Assembly (NCBI RefSeq): GCF_022180365.1
Contig: NZ_BQKV01000108.1
Span: 1 to 38,368, forward strand
Source of the DNA: Faecalibacterium gallinarum
GTDB lineage: Bacteria; Bacillota; Clostridia; Oscillospirales; Ruminococcaceae
Direction of reading: 5' to 3'
DNA length: 38,368 nt
Positions 25,557 to 34,094 of this stretch are shown piece by piece (position 1 is the first letter of the stretch; the number at the start of each line of letters is the position of its first letter). Below the pieces are notes generated by a model. That model made no database searches, was not told the DNA's origin, and was given only the letters and a program-made list of their open reading frames with translations. The position numbers were made by a program, and so were the translations under genes.

Positions 25557-27140
25557 TCAGCGAGCCGACACATACTTGTGCAGGGTCTTGCGGACAGCGC
25601 CGGGGCCAGCGTACAGCTCGGCCACCATGCCCTCGATCTTCTCGCCCAGGCCGACGGCGTAGAGATCCACGCCGAAGACATCCTTGCGGCTGTACAGAGC
25701 CTTCAGGCAGCTGAAGTCCTGGGGACCTTCCTTGACCTCCAGGGGAGCGACGATGGCGCTCAGCTCGGCCAGCAGCGGATCGGGAGAGGGCTCGAAGGCG
25801 TTGCCGTTGTCATCAATGCCCCGGATATAGCGGGCGTAGCCAGCCAGAACCAGCGGGATCAGAACCAGCTCGTTCATATCCAGGCCCTTCTCCTGGTAGG
25901 CCTTGATGGTCTCACCGAAGCGGATGGACAGCTTCTGAGAAGTATCGGTGGCGATCCGCTGGGGAGCGTCGGGCATGAAGGGGTTGGGCAGGCGGCGGTT
26001 CAGAACCGCGCCGATGAAGTCGGCGGGCTTCAGGACGCCCGGATCCACAACCACAGGCATAGCCTCGATATAGCCCATCTTGGTGATCAGGCCGCGGATG
26101 TCCTCGTCGGCCATCTCGTCCGAGATCAGGGTGTAGCCCAGCATGCAGCCATAGATGGACATGGCGGTGTGCAGGGGGTTCAGGCAGGTGCAGACCTTCA
26201 TCTTCTCGACCTTGTCGACGGTCTCGCGCTCTGCATACATCACGCCGCCCAGCTCCAGCGGGGGACGGCCGTTGGTGTACTTGTCCTCGATGACCAGGTA
26301 CTCGGTCTCCTCGGCGTTGACAAAGGGAGCGGTGAAGGTGTGGCGCTCGGTGATGATGGTGTAGTTATCCTCGAAGCCGTCCTCTTCCAGCATCTTCTGG
26401 ACCTTGGCGTCCGGCCGGGGGGTGATCTTGTCGATCATGCTCCAGGGGTAGGTGACCTTGGTCTCGTCCTTGACGTAAGCGACGAATTCAGCGGGAACCA
26501 GACCCATCTCGGCCCACTTCTCAGCGTAGGCGAAGACACCGGCCTTGACCTTGTCGCCGTTGTGAGAGCAGTTGTCCATGCTCTGGAGGGTGACAGGCAG
26601 GGCGCCGGCCTTGAACCGCTCGTACAGCAGAGCGGTGACCTTGCCCATGGCGAACTGAGCGTTCATGCCCCGCTCCAGATCGGCGGGAGAGAAGCCGTAG
26701 CCCTTCTCGGTAATGGTGAAGGAGACCATCTGCAGGCTGGGAGCGGTGAAGATCTCCACCAGGCGAGCCCAGTCCTCGCTGAACTGGGGATCCGCCTTCA
26801 GGCTCTCGGTGACAGAGGCAACGACCTTCTTCTCGATGGTGCCGGTGGACTGCAGGCAGACCAGCAGGCTCAGGTTATCGTAGGGGCGGTAAGCCTTGTC
26901 GATGATCTCGTAGTCAAAGCTCTCGGCCACGATGACGCCGCGGTCGTACTTGCCGGAGTCCAGAACCTGCTGCAGGATGGCCGCCGGGAAGGCGCGGAAG
27001 ATGTTGCCTGCGCCGAAGTGGATCCAGGTGGGCTCGGCATGGGTCTTGGCACGGACTGCCTCGATGTCGAACTTGGGCAGCTGATAGCCCTTCTCCGCCC
27101 ACTCGGGGCCGATGCCCTTCTTAATATCGGTCAATTTCAT
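25557..27140 (-). CDS. UxuB, D-fructuronate reductase (D-mannonate oxidoreductase)
   Basis: A 527 aa member of the long-chain mannitol dehydrogenase family. It reduces D-fructuronate to D-mannonate with NADH. The N-terminal nucleotide-binding part has IHFGAGNIFRAF (about 40-51). The C-terminal part carries KVCTCLNPLHTAMSIYGC (about 317-334), the family's catalytic region with the conserved Lys, Asn and His. Tagaturonate reductase (UxaB) is a relative; the direct link to uxuA, 33 nt upstream on the same transcript, favours fructuronate. The length is typical of the larger clostridial form. Confidence 0.92.
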   Translation of the reverse strand: MKLTDIKKGIGPEWAEKGYQLPKFDIEAVRAKTHAEPTWIHFGAGNIFRAFPAAILQQVLDSGKYDRGVIVAESFDYEIIDKAYRPYDNLSLLVCLQSTGTIEKKVVASVTESLKADPQFSEDWARLVEIFTAPSLQMVSFTITEKGYGFSPADLERGMNAQFAMGKVTALLYERFKAGALPVTLQSMDNCSHNGDKVKAGVFAYAEKWAEMGLVPAEFVAYVKDETKVTYPWSMIDKITPRPDAKVQKMLEEDGFEDNYTIITERHTFTAPFVNAEETEYLVIEDKYTNGRPPLELGGVMYAERETVDKVEKMKVCTCLNPLHTAMSIYGCMLGYTLISDEMADEDIRGLITKMGYIEAMPVVVDPGVLKPADFIGAVLNRRLPNPFMPDAPQRIATDTSQKLSIRFGETIKAYQEKGLDMNELVLIPLVLAGYARYIRGIDDNGNAFEPSPDPLLAELSAIVAPLEVKEGPQDFSCLKALYSRKDVFGVDLYAVGLGEKIEGMVAELYAGPGAVRKTLHKYVSAR

Positions 27141-27173
27141 GATAGAAACTCCCTTCTCAAAACGCTGAACGAA

Positions 27174-28271
27174 TCAGCCCTTCTTCTCTGCGTCCAGCTT
27201 GTCCAGCATGTCCCAGACGCCCCACATATACATGATGCCCAGGGCGCGGTCGTACAGACCATAGCCGGGGCGGACATTGCCGGGGCCCTCGCCCCACAGG
27301 TGACGGCCGTGGTCCGGGCGGATATAGCCCTCGTAGCCGCAGTCGTGGTAAGCTTTCAGGATCTCCAGGATGCCGGTGTCGCCGTCGCAGTCGCGGTGGC
27401 TGGCCTCGGAGAAGTCGCCGTTGGGGAAGTGCTTGACGTTGCGGATGTGAGCAAAAGCGATCCGGTCGCAGTGCTTGCGGACGATGTCGGCCACGTTGTT
27501 GTTGGGGTCGGCGTTCAGACTGCCGGAGCAGAGGGTCAGGCAGTTGTAGGGATCGTCCACCATGGAGAGGAACCGGTCAATGTTCTCGGCGCTGGTCAGC
27601 AGGCGGGGCAGGCCGAAGATATCCCAGGGGGGATCGTCCATGTGGATGGCCATCTTGATGTCGCACTCGTGGCAGACGGGCATCAGAGCCTCCAGGAAGT
27701 ACTTCAGGTTCTCCCACAGCTTCTCCTTGGTGACAGGGGCGTAAGCCTTGAACAGCTCGTCCAGCTTGGCCATACGCTCCGGCTCCCAGCCCGGGAAGGT
27801 CATGTTGTACTTCTCGGTGAAGCTCATGATATAGTCGGCCATGGCGTTGTAGTCGTCCTGGATCATGTCCTTCTGGTAGTACAGGGCGGTGGAGCCGTCG
27901 CCCACCGGGTGGAACAGATCGGAACGAGTCCAGTCAAAGATGGGCATGAAGTTGTAGCAGATGACCTTCACGCCGAACTTGGACAGGTTGCGGATGGTCT
28001 GGATATAGTTGGCGATGTAGCCGTCCCGGGTGGGCAGACCGATCTTGATGTCGTCGTGGACGTTGACCGACTCGACCACATCCATGTTGAAGCCGTAGGG
28101 CTCGAGCTGCTTCTGCACCTCAGCGATCTCGTCGACCTCCCAGACTTCGCCGGGCAGCTTGTTGTGCAGCGCCCAGACAATGCTGGTGACGCCGGGGATC
28201 TGCTTGATATCCGACAGTTTGATCTTGTCGTTGCCCTCGCCGTACCAACGGAAACCCATTTGCATTGGCAT
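27174..28271 (-). CDS. UxuA, mannonate dehydratase
   Basis: A 365 aa enzyme that dehydrates D-mannonate to 2-keto-3-deoxy-D-gluconate, an Mn/Fe-dependent TIM-barrel. The family start is MGFRWYGEGND, and the C-terminal GYIRPDHGRHLWGE (about 315-328) has the His and Asp residues of the metal and substrate site. Other landmarks are MAIHMDDPPWDIFGLPR and NCLTLCSGSL. GGGAGG lies 7 nt before the ATG. It is first in the uxuAB operon, with a promoter at 28344-28372 and a TTGTATA-type site upstream. Confidence 0.96.
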   Translation of the reverse strand: MPMQMGFRWYGEGNDKIKLSDIKQIPGVTSIVWALHNKLPGEVWEVDEIAEVQKQLEPYGFNMDVVESVNVHDDIKIGLPTRDGYIANYIQTIRNLSKFGVKVICYNFMPIFDWTRSDLFHPVGDGSTALYYQKDMIQDDYNAMADYIMSFTEKYNMTFPGWEPERMAKLDELFKAYAPVTKEKLWENLKYFLEALMPVCHECDIKMAIHMDDPPWDIFGLPRLLTSAENIDRFLSMVDDPYNCLTLCSGSLNADPNNNVADIVRKHCDRIAFAHIRNVKHFPNGDFSEASHRDCDGDTGILEILKAYHDCGYEGYIRPDHGRHLWGEGPGNVRPGYGLYDRALGIMYMWGVWDMLDKLDAEKKG

Positions 28272-28343
28272 AGTATTCCTCCCTTAATTGGATTTTTGGT
28301 TCTCGCCTGCGCTCTGGGGCAGAGGCAGGCCGCTCTTGTTTAT

Positions 28344-28372
28344 ATTCTAATATATCAGTTGACATTTTACAA
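28344..28372 (-). promoter_or_regulatory. Promoter of uxuAB
   Basis: On the minus strand TTGTAA (28367-28372), 17 nt, TAGAAT (28344-28349). Confidence 0.75.
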
Positions 28373-28404
28373 GTAGCGAACCAGCCATTTTTTATTGCCA
28401 AATC

Positions 28405-28414
28405 TTGTATATTT
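28405..28414. promoter_or_regulatory. TTGTATATTT site upstream of uxuAB
   Basis: TTGTATATTT on the plus strand keeps the left half of the TTGTATACAA palindrome found near kdgA and uxaC. It starts 33 nt upstream of the uxuA -35 box. Confidence 0.4.
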
Positions 28415-28419
28415 CCCCC

Positions 28420-28463
28420 AAAAACAACGGCCGTGGAGCGCCTGCTTTCTCCACGGCCGTTGT
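28420..28463 (-). terminator. Terminator of the GntR/FCD regulator gene
   Basis: On the minus strand ACAACGGCCGTGGAG / CTCCACGGCCGTTGT (28424-28463) is followed by TTTT. A very strong 15-bp stem. Confidence 0.9.
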
Positions 28464-28474
28464 GTCGGGGCATT

Positions 28475-29149
28475 TTAGCCCTCAATAAAGTAATCCGGAT
28501 TGGTCTTGCGGGCCCACTCCACCGATACCTTGTACCGCTGGAGATGGGCTTCCAGCGCCTGGGCCACCGCATCGGCGTCCTGGGCCACCAGGGCGTCCAC
28601 GATCCGGGTGTGCTCCTGGCAGACCGACTTGTTCTCGTCGATCATCAGGCTGAACATCCGCAGCCGCTCGATGTGCTGGAAGGTGGAGAGCATATGGTCG
28701 AAATGCTCCTCCATCCCGTTGATTTCAAAAGCTTTGCGGTGGAAGAAGTTGTCCAGCTCCAAAAGCCGGGTGTTCCGCTCCGCACCGGTCAGGGTCTGCT
28801 CGCACCGGCCATACTCCTGGATATTCTCCCGGTAGGCGGCGATCTCCGCCGGGCCCATCTGCACACAGGCCCGGAGCATCATCTCCTTTTCCAGGGTATA
28901 GCGGGCGTACTGTTCCAGCTCCATCCGCTTTAAATCGATGGGCGCCACATGGGTGCCGCTCTGGGGCTTGATGCTGACCATGTGGGCAATATTGAGCATA
29001 ATCAGGGCCTCCCGCACCGGGGTGCGGCTGATGCCCATCTCCTCTGCCAAAAGCCGGTCGTTCAGCGAGTCGCCCGGTTTGAGTTCCATTGTGATAATGC
29101 GGTTGTGCAGCTTTTGGTACGCTACTTCCCGCGCGCTGAGTGCCGCCAT
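28475..29149 (-). CDS. GntR-family regulator with FCD domain (UxuR/ExuR-like)
   Basis: A 224 aa regulator. Residues about 10-70 form the GntR winged helix (LNDRLLAEEMGISRTPVREALIML), and the rest is an all-helical FCD ligand domain, where an Asp/His cluster binds metal and an acid sugar in relatives. I chose the ATG at 29149, preceded by AAGGAGG; an upstream in-frame start lacks one. It sits just downstream of nothing but its own promoter and directly before uxuAB in the same orientation, so it is the best candidate controller of the uronate genes. FCD regulators of this class often respond to glucuronate, galacturonate or fructuronate. Confidence 0.9.
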   Translation of the reverse strand: MAALSAREVAYQKLHNRIITMELKPGDSLNDRLLAEEMGISRTPVREALIMLNIAHMVSIKPQSGTHVAPIDLKRMELEQYARYTLEKEMMLRACVQMGPAEIAAYRENIQEYGRCEQTLTGAERNTRLLELDNFFHRKAFEINGMEEHFDHMLSTFQHIERLRMFSLMIDENKSVCQEHTRIVDALVAQDADAVAQALEAHLQRYKVSVEWARKTNPDYFIEG

Positions 29150-29213
29150 GCTTGAACCTCCTTGTGCGCCGCAGACGCTCTGCGGCGGCTTTACCCTCTT
29201 CTTATCCTCTATC

Positions 29214-29242
29214 ATTTTAAACGCTTGGCCCGGTCTCGTCAA
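29214..29242 (-). promoter_or_regulatory. Promoter of the GntR/FCD regulator
   Basis: On the minus strand TTGACG (29237-29242), 17 nt, TAAAAT (29214-29219). The -35 box overlaps the end of the upstream glycosyltransferase gene. A CGCCGCAGA/TCTGCGGCG hairpin follows in the leader. Confidence 0.75.
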
Positions 29243-30297
29243 TGCCCGGCTAACAGCCGATCCACAATAAAGGGAGCGTTATTCCGGTAATGGCCGGGAC
29301 GGAACCCATTTTCCGCGAACCGAACCAGCCGGGCCATCACCCCAGCCATATCCGCCAGCTCATCCACCTGCACTTTGATGGCTGCGCGGCGCTCTTTCAG
29401 CTGCTGGATGGTCATGCGATCCTCGGCGACGGTGTCCCGGCCCATGAGGGCCGCGGGCTTGCCCGCCAGCAGGATCTCGGCCACGGTACTCCACCCCGCC
29501 TTGGCGATACAGTAATCCGCCGCGGCGGCGTAGTTCTGCATATCCTCCACCGGCCCCAGGCGGGTGACATTCTCCCCTTCCATGGCCAGCTCGGCGGTGG
29601 TGATGAAGTCATAGGGCAGGCCCCCTGCCTGCAAGGATTTGGCCAGCCCCTGGTTGGAAAAACCGATGCTGCAAAATACAATGGGCTGCCGGTGGGCCGC
29701 CCGGATGGCCGCCACCTTGACCGGGTCGAAAGGCCGGGCCGTCAGGCCGCAGTCCTCCCCGCCGGGCAGAAGCGCCCGGTACTGGGGGTTGGACAGTTCA
29801 TAGTAGAGTACCCGGTCCGCCGCCCGGTAGGCCCGGCGGAAGGGCTCCACCAGCGAATCGGGCAGATACTCCCGGTAGATCTCTACCCAGGTGAAGTTGG
29901 TAATCAGCACGCTCTCCACCCCGGCGGCTTTGGCCCCCAGCAGGGCCCAGACCGGCATATCCACCACCGCCCGGTCGTACCCGCCCCGGCGGAGCAGCTG
30001 CTCGGCCCAGGCGGCCCGGCGGTCAAAGTCGGCGATATAGGCCGCCGCCCCTTCTTCCAGCCGGGGAACGTCGATCAACAGGGTGCCGGGAATAACCTCC
30101 AGGCCGTAATCCATCTTCTCAAAGGGAATCATCTCCACCTGGCCGGGGCGGACATACCGCCGCAGCACCTCCAGGTGGCTCTCAGCGCTGATCACCGTCA
30201 GCTCCACCCCGGGACGGGTCAGAGTTTCCAGAATCAGCGGGGTGTTCCGCATAATATGACCGTATCCATGGTCCGAGATAAACCAGGCGATCCGCAT
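29239..30297 (-). CDS. GT-B-fold glycosyltransferase-like protein
   Basis: A 352 aa protein that looks like a glycosyltransferase of the MurG/GT28-like GT-B type. The N-terminal loop WFISDHGYGHIMRN (about 5-18) resembles the Gly/His-rich acceptor loop of that group and of the N-terminal domain of arabinokinases. The second half has IVFCSIGFSNQG (about 207-218) and DYCIAKAGWSTVAEILLAGKPAALMGR (in two parts, about 264-290), the usual sugar-nucleotide site. Its start overlaps the PAP2 gene's stop by one base (TGATG). The donor and acceptor are unknown; the PAP2 partner suggests lipid or envelope work. Confidence 0.78.
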   Translation of the reverse strand: MRIAWFISDHGYGHIMRNTPLILETLTRPGVELTVISAESHLEVLRRYVRPGQVEMIPFEKMDYGLEVIPGTLLIDVPRLEEGAAAYIADFDRRAAWAEQLLRRGGYDRAVVDMPVWALLGAKAAGVESVLITNFTWVEIYREYLPDSLVEPFRRAYRAADRVLYYELSNPQYRALLPGGEDCGLTARPFDPVKVAAIRAAHRQPIVFCSIGFSNQGLAKSLQAGGLPYDFITTAELAMEGENVTRLGPVEDMQNYAAAADYCIAKAGWSTVAEILLAGKPAALMGRDTVAEDRMTIQQLKERRAAIKVQVDELADMAGVMARLVRFAENGFRPGHYRNNAPFIVDRLLAGH

Positions 30298-30947
30298 CAG
30301 ACTCCCCCTTTCACCCCGGTCCGCCGCCGCCCGTACAGCGGCCAGTACCAGACTGTCGTCAGCGCCAGGCCGCAGACCACATCAATCACTGAGTGCTGTT
30401 TGGTGAACAGGGTGGAAACGCAGATCAGTCCCGCCCAGCCCCAGGCCAGAACCTTCAGCCAGGGGCGGCGCTCCGCCAGTTTGCTCTTGGAGAAGGCCAG
30501 GGCCATGCAGCCTGAGCTCTGGCAGTGGATGGAGGGGCAGACGTTGTTGGGGGCGTCCGCCTTCCAGATCAGCCGCATAATCCGCATGGCGATGTTATCC
30601 CGGCCCACCGCCTCAGCCGCCGGACGGAGATCCAGCCCGTTGGGCAGGATCATATAGACGATGAGGCAGAAGGTCATTCCTGAGAACATCATCAGGCACA
30701 GCTTGTTGTAAGAAGGGGTGTCGTACCACCAGAGCAGCGCCATTACCCCTGCCAGCAGAAAAAACCAGCTGCAATAGGGAAAAATAAACCACTCGCAGAA
30801 CGGGATATACCCATCCAGCGGACTATAAATAATGTATTTGGGATCTTTGTTCAGCCAATCCAGGGCAAAAAACCAGATCACATAGAGAATCCAGTAGACC
30901 TGAAACCAGAGATTCGGCCGAAGTTTCAGCCTGTTGCGCGTTTGCAT
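30297..30947 (-). CDS. PAP2-family membrane phosphatase-like protein
   Basis: A 216 aa membrane protein with about six helices. It has the second PAP2 motif in CPSIHCQSS (about 138-146, PSxH) and the third in STLFTKQHSVIDV (about 184-196, with the conserved His-x-x-x-Asp). The first motif KxxxxxxRP is not clear; DLRPAAEAVGRDN near 105 may stand in. Known members remove phosphate from lipid or polyprenyl phosphates, or act as inositol-phosphorylceramide synthase-like transferases (AUR1 type), which this one resembles in layout. It is co-transcribed with the GT-B gene. Confidence 0.82.
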   Translation of the reverse strand: MQTRNRLKLRPNLWFQVYWILYVIWFFALDWLNKDPKYIIYSPLDGYIPFCEWFIFPYCSWFFLLAGVMALLWWYDTPSYNKLCLMMFSGMTFCLIVYMILPNGLDLRPAAEAVGRDNIAMRIMRLIWKADAPNNVCPSIHCQSSGCMALAFSKSKLAERRPWLKVLAWGWAGLICVSTLFTKQHSVIDVVCGLALTTVWYWPLYGRRRTGVKGGV

Positions 30948-31014
30948 TCATCCTCCTTTGTCTTGCGGGGGGAGATTCCTCCCCTGTATTTCTGCCCGGG
31001 GGCAGTTCCTTTTT

Positions 31015-31064
31015 ATTCTAGCACAGCCGGGCCGCTTGCGCAAATCGTCCCGAGGGCGTACAAT
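31015..31064. promoter_or_regulatory. Divergent promoters sharing one -35 palindrome
   Basis: TTGCGCAA (31036-31043) serves both directions. Plus: TTGCGC 31036-31041, 17 nt, TACAAT 31059-31064 (HAD gene). Minus: TTGCGC 31038-31043, 17 nt, TAGAAT 31015-31020 (PAP2 operon). Confidence 0.75.
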
Positions 31065-31137
31065 AGAATTGTATCTGAATTTCAGGAAAAAGGAAACCAA
31101 CCGGCGCCCTCGCGGCGCAGAAAGGCGTTGCAGAAAT

Positions 31138-32880
31138 ATGAACAGCTCTCCCATTCGTTTGATCGCTCTGGATCTGGACGGCACCCTGCTGGATGACCGC
31201 AAACAGATCTCCCGCCGCAGCCTCCGGGCCCTCCGGGCCGCCGCTGACCAGGGCGTGCTCCTGGTGCCCGCCACCGGCCGGACCGTCGCCGGCATTCCGG
31301 CCGAGCTGCTGGCTCTGCCCGGCGTGCGGTATGCCATCACCGCCAACGGCGCCCGGGTGATGGATCTGGCCGAAAACCGCGCCCTTTCGGAGGACTATAT
31401 CCCCCGGGATCTGGCCCTTCAGGTCTACGATCTGCTGACCCAATACGAGTGTTTGGTGGATCTGTTCCAGGATGGCCAGGGCTACACCACCGAGGCCAAC
31501 GCCGCCCAAGCGGACCGCTATGTGCCCGAGAACCTGCGGGCCTATGTGCTGAACAGCCGGGTGCGCCTGCCTGATCTGCGGGCTTTTATCGCCCAGCAGG
31601 AGCGAGGGCTGGAAAAACTCACCCTCTTCTTCCTCTCGGAGGACCAGCGGCAGAAAGCCTGGGCCAAGGTGGCGGCCCTGGGGCTGGAAGTAGTCTCCAG
31701 CCTGCCTTTGAACATGGAGATCAGCGCCGCTGGAGTCACCAAGGGTTCCGGGCTGAGAGCTCTGGCGGGGGCCCTGGACCTGCCCGCCGAAGCGCTGATG
31801 GCCTGCGGCGACGGGGGCAACGACATCCCCATGATCACCGCCGCCGGGCTGGGGGTGGCCATGGGGAACGCTTTCCCCGAAGTAAAGGCCGCCGCCGATT
31901 TTATCACCCGGACCAACAACGAGGACGGCATAGCCTACGCCATCCATAAATTTGTTCTGGGGGATGACCCCGACGCCGACCCCCGCTGTGATATCCGGAT
32001 GGTGGCCCTGGACCTGGACGGCACCCTGCTGAACCACGACAGCCAGATCACCCCCCGCACCATGGAGGCCATTGCCGACGCCATCCGCCGGGGGATCGTG
32101 GTACTGCCCGCCACCGGGCGGGGCCTGTCCAGCCTACCGGTGGCCATCCACCCCATGCCCGGGCTGCGGTACGCTCTGACCTCCAACGGCGCCGCCGTCT
32201 GGGATCTGGGGGAAAAGCCGGTGGACGCCATCTTCAGCCGGTACGGCGACCCGGGGGACCACCCCACCGCCGAGCCCAAACGGCTGCTCTATACGCCTCT
32301 GCCGGCCGACACCGCCCGGACCGTCTTCTGGATCCTTTCCGGCTTTGAGGGCGAGCTGAGCATCTTTGCCGGGGGGCAGACCCTCAAGAGCGAGGAAGGG
32401 ATGCGCCGCACCATGGAACGGATGAACGATTTCCGCTCCACCGAGGCCAAGCAGAAAAACGACGGCCGGTTTGTGATTCTGCCTGAGCTGGCCCCCTGGA
32501 TGGAGGACCATGCCGCCGATGTGGAAAAATTCTGTATGTTCTTTGACACTGTGGACCAGGCCCAGGAGGCGCTGAAAGCCCTGGAACCGGTGGAGGGCAT
32601 CGAGCTCACCCAGGGCGCACCCGAAAATGTGGAGGTCACCGCCGCCGGGGTGAACAAGGGCACCGCCCTGCTGGCCCTGGGCCGGGCGCTGGGGATTCAG
32701 CGGGAGCAGATCCTGGCCATCGGCGACAGCGAGAACGACCGGGCCATGCTCCGGGAGGCCGGGGTGGCTGCCGTCATGGCCAACGCCATGCCCAGCATCC
32801 GCTCTCTGGCCGATCTTGTCAGCCGACAGGACTGTGATCACGACGGCGTAGCGGAGCTGTTTGAGCGGCTTTCGGTCTGA
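31138..32880 (+). CDS. Tandem double Cof-type HAD phosphatase
   Basis: A 580 aa protein made of two complete Cof-like HAD hydrolases. Domain 1 (about 1-275) has DLDGTLLDD with Asp12 and Asp14, PATGRT near 44 and GDGGNDIPM near 223. Domain 2 (about 287-580) has DLDGTLLNH with Asp292 and Asp294, PATGRG and GDSENDRAM. All catalytic positions are kept in both, so both may work. Single Cof proteins are about 270 aa and dephosphorylate sugar phosphates or flavin precursors. The ATG at 31138 has a weak AAAGG site; an upstream in-frame reading runs through the promoter and is rejected. It has a promoter of its own. Confidence 0.9.
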   Translation: MNSSPIRLIALDLDGTLLDDRKQISRRSLRALRAAADQGVLLVPATGRTVAGIPAELLALPGVRYAITANGARVMDLAENRALSEDYIPRDLALQVYDLLTQYECLVDLFQDGQGYTTEANAAQADRYVPENLRAYVLNSRVRLPDLRAFIAQQERGLEKLTLFFLSEDQRQKAWAKVAALGLEVVSSLPLNMEISAAGVTKGSGLRALAGALDLPAEALMACGDGGNDIPMITAAGLGVAMGNAFPEVKAAADFITRTNNEDGIAYAIHKFVLGDDPDADPRCDIRMVALDLDGTLLNHDSQITPRTMEAIADAIRRGIVVLPATGRGLSSLPVAIHPMPGLRYALTSNGAAVWDLGEKPVDAIFSRYGDPGDHPTAEPKRLLYTPLPADTARTVFWILSGFEGELSIFAGGQTLKSEEGMRRTMERMNDFRSTEAKQKNDGRFVILPELAPWMEDHAADVEKFCMFFDTVDQAQEALKALEPVEGIELTQGAPENVEVTAAGVNKGTALLALGRALGIQREQILAIGDSENDRAMLREAGVAAVMANAMPSIRSLADLVSRQDCDHDGVAELFERLSV

Positions 32881-32889
32881 TTTTATGCA

Positions 32890-32899
32890 ATGTATACAA
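32890..32899. promoter_or_regulatory. TGTATACAAG operator-like site upstream of kdgA
   Basis: ATGTATACAAG near 32889-32900 matches the TTGTATACAA palindrome except for one base. It ends 33 nt before the -35 box of kdgA, the same distance as at uxuAB. Confidence 0.5.
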
Positions 32900-32931
32900 G
32901 ATGCGCGCTGAAATATTGTGCTTGTTGAGTA

Positions 32932-32960
32932 TTACCAAAGCGCCCGTTCTCGTTTATACT
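32932..32960 (+). promoter_or_regulatory. Promoter of kdgAK
   Basis: TTACCA (32932-32937), 17 nt, TATACT (32955-32960). A leader hairpin CGGGCGTACC / GGTGCGCCCG follows at 32982-33009. Confidence 0.6.
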
Positions 32961-33047
32961 AGTAATATATCAAAGTGTGTGCGGGCGTACCCTGGCTGTG
33001 GTGCGCCCGGTACATTGAGCGTGTAAAAAGCAAAGGAGAAATGCGTC

Positions 33048-34010
33048 ATGAATCCTGTAATTGAAAAGGTCTACCAGATCGGCATTATTCCTGTTATCGC
33101 CTTTAACAGTGTTGAAGAGGCCCTGCCCCTGTGCAAGGCTCTGGCCGACGGCGGTCTGCCCGCCGCTGAGGTTACTTTCCGTACCGCCTGTGCTGAGGAG
33201 TGCATCAAGCTCATCCACGAGCAGATGCCCGAGATGCTGCTGGGCGCCGGCACTGTCCTGACTAAGGACCAGGCCGACCGCGCCATGGCTGCCGGTGCTT
33301 CCTTCATCGTGGCCCCCGGCTTTGACCCCGAGGTCTGCCGTCACGTCATCGACAAGGGCGGCATCATGATGCCCGGCACCTGCAGCGCCGGCGAGATGCA
33401 GCAGGCCATGAATCTGGGCTGCGAGGCCCTGAAGTTCTTCCCCGCTGAGGCCAACGGCGGCGTGGGCATGCTGAAGAACATCGGCGCTGCCCTCAAGAGC
33501 GCCAAGTGGATGTGCACCGGCGGCGTCAACGCCAAGAACGTCAACGACTATCTGGGCTACGACCAGATCTTCGCCGTGGGCGGCACCTGGATGTGCAAGA
33601 GCGACGTCATCAAGGCCGGCCAGTGGGACAAGATCACTGCAATGTGCAAAGAGGCGGTTGACACCATGCTGGGCCTGAAGCTGGTCCACATCGGCATCAA
33701 CTCGGCCAACGAGGAAGAGGCCATGGCCACCGCCAATGCCATCGCCGGCCTGCTGAGCATGAAGGTCGCCCCCGGCAACTCCAGCATCTTTGTGGGCAAC
33801 AAGGAGTTCGAGATCATGAAGAAGCCCGGCCGCGGCACCCATGGCCACATCGCCATCGGCTGCAACAACGTGGACCGCGCCATCTATCACCTGTCCCGCC
33901 GCGGCGTCAAGTTCGACCTGGACAGCAAGAACGTCAAGAATGGCAAGACCATCTCCTGCTACCTGGCAGACGAGATCGGCGGCTTCGCCTTCCACCTGGT
34001 CCAGGCCTGA
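33048..34010 (+). CDS. KDPG aldolase KdgA fused to a C-terminal VOC domain
   Basis: The first about 205 residues are a class I 2-dehydro-3-deoxy-phosphogluconate aldolase, which splits KDPG to pyruvate and glyceraldehyde 3-phosphate. Glu41 in AEVTFRT and the Schiff-base Lys129 in ALKFFPAE are in place; GAGTVLT and CTGGVN are the phosphate loops. Residues about 211-320 are an added module that looks like a vicinal oxygen chelate (glyoxalase-like) domain: paired strands VHIGIN (His214) and GHIAIG (His267), each followed by a helix, and GGFAFHLVQ (His316) at the end. Plain KdgA is about 210 aa. AAAGGAG precedes the ATG. kdgK follows by 84 nt. Confidence 0.93.
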   Translation: MNPVIEKVYQIGIIPVIAFNSVEEALPLCKALADGGLPAAEVTFRTACAEECIKLIHEQMPEMLLGAGTVLTKDQADRAMAAGASFIVAPGFDPEVCRHVIDKGGIMMPGTCSAGEMQQAMNLGCEALKFFPAEANGGVGMLKNIGAALKSAKWMCTGGVNAKNVNDYLGYDQIFAVGGTWMCKSDVIKAGQWDKITAMCKEAVDTMLGLKLVHIGINSANEEEAMATANAIAGLLSMKVAPGNSSIFVGNKEFEIMKKPGRGTHGHIAIGCNNVDRAIYHLSRRGVKFDLDSKNVKNGKTISCYLADEIGGFAFHLVQA

Positions 34011-34094
34011 GCCCTAACCACCCCGAAACATGCCGCCGGGACCCCACCGGAACGGATGCTATCATTTACACTGAACTAAAAGGAGAATACAACA

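Noticed and set aside
25578-28376. 932-codon open frame on the plus strand across uxuB and uxuA
   Set aside because: It is an antisense shadow of two recognisable enzymes; it has no Shine-Dalgarno site and a Val/Gln/His-biased composition.
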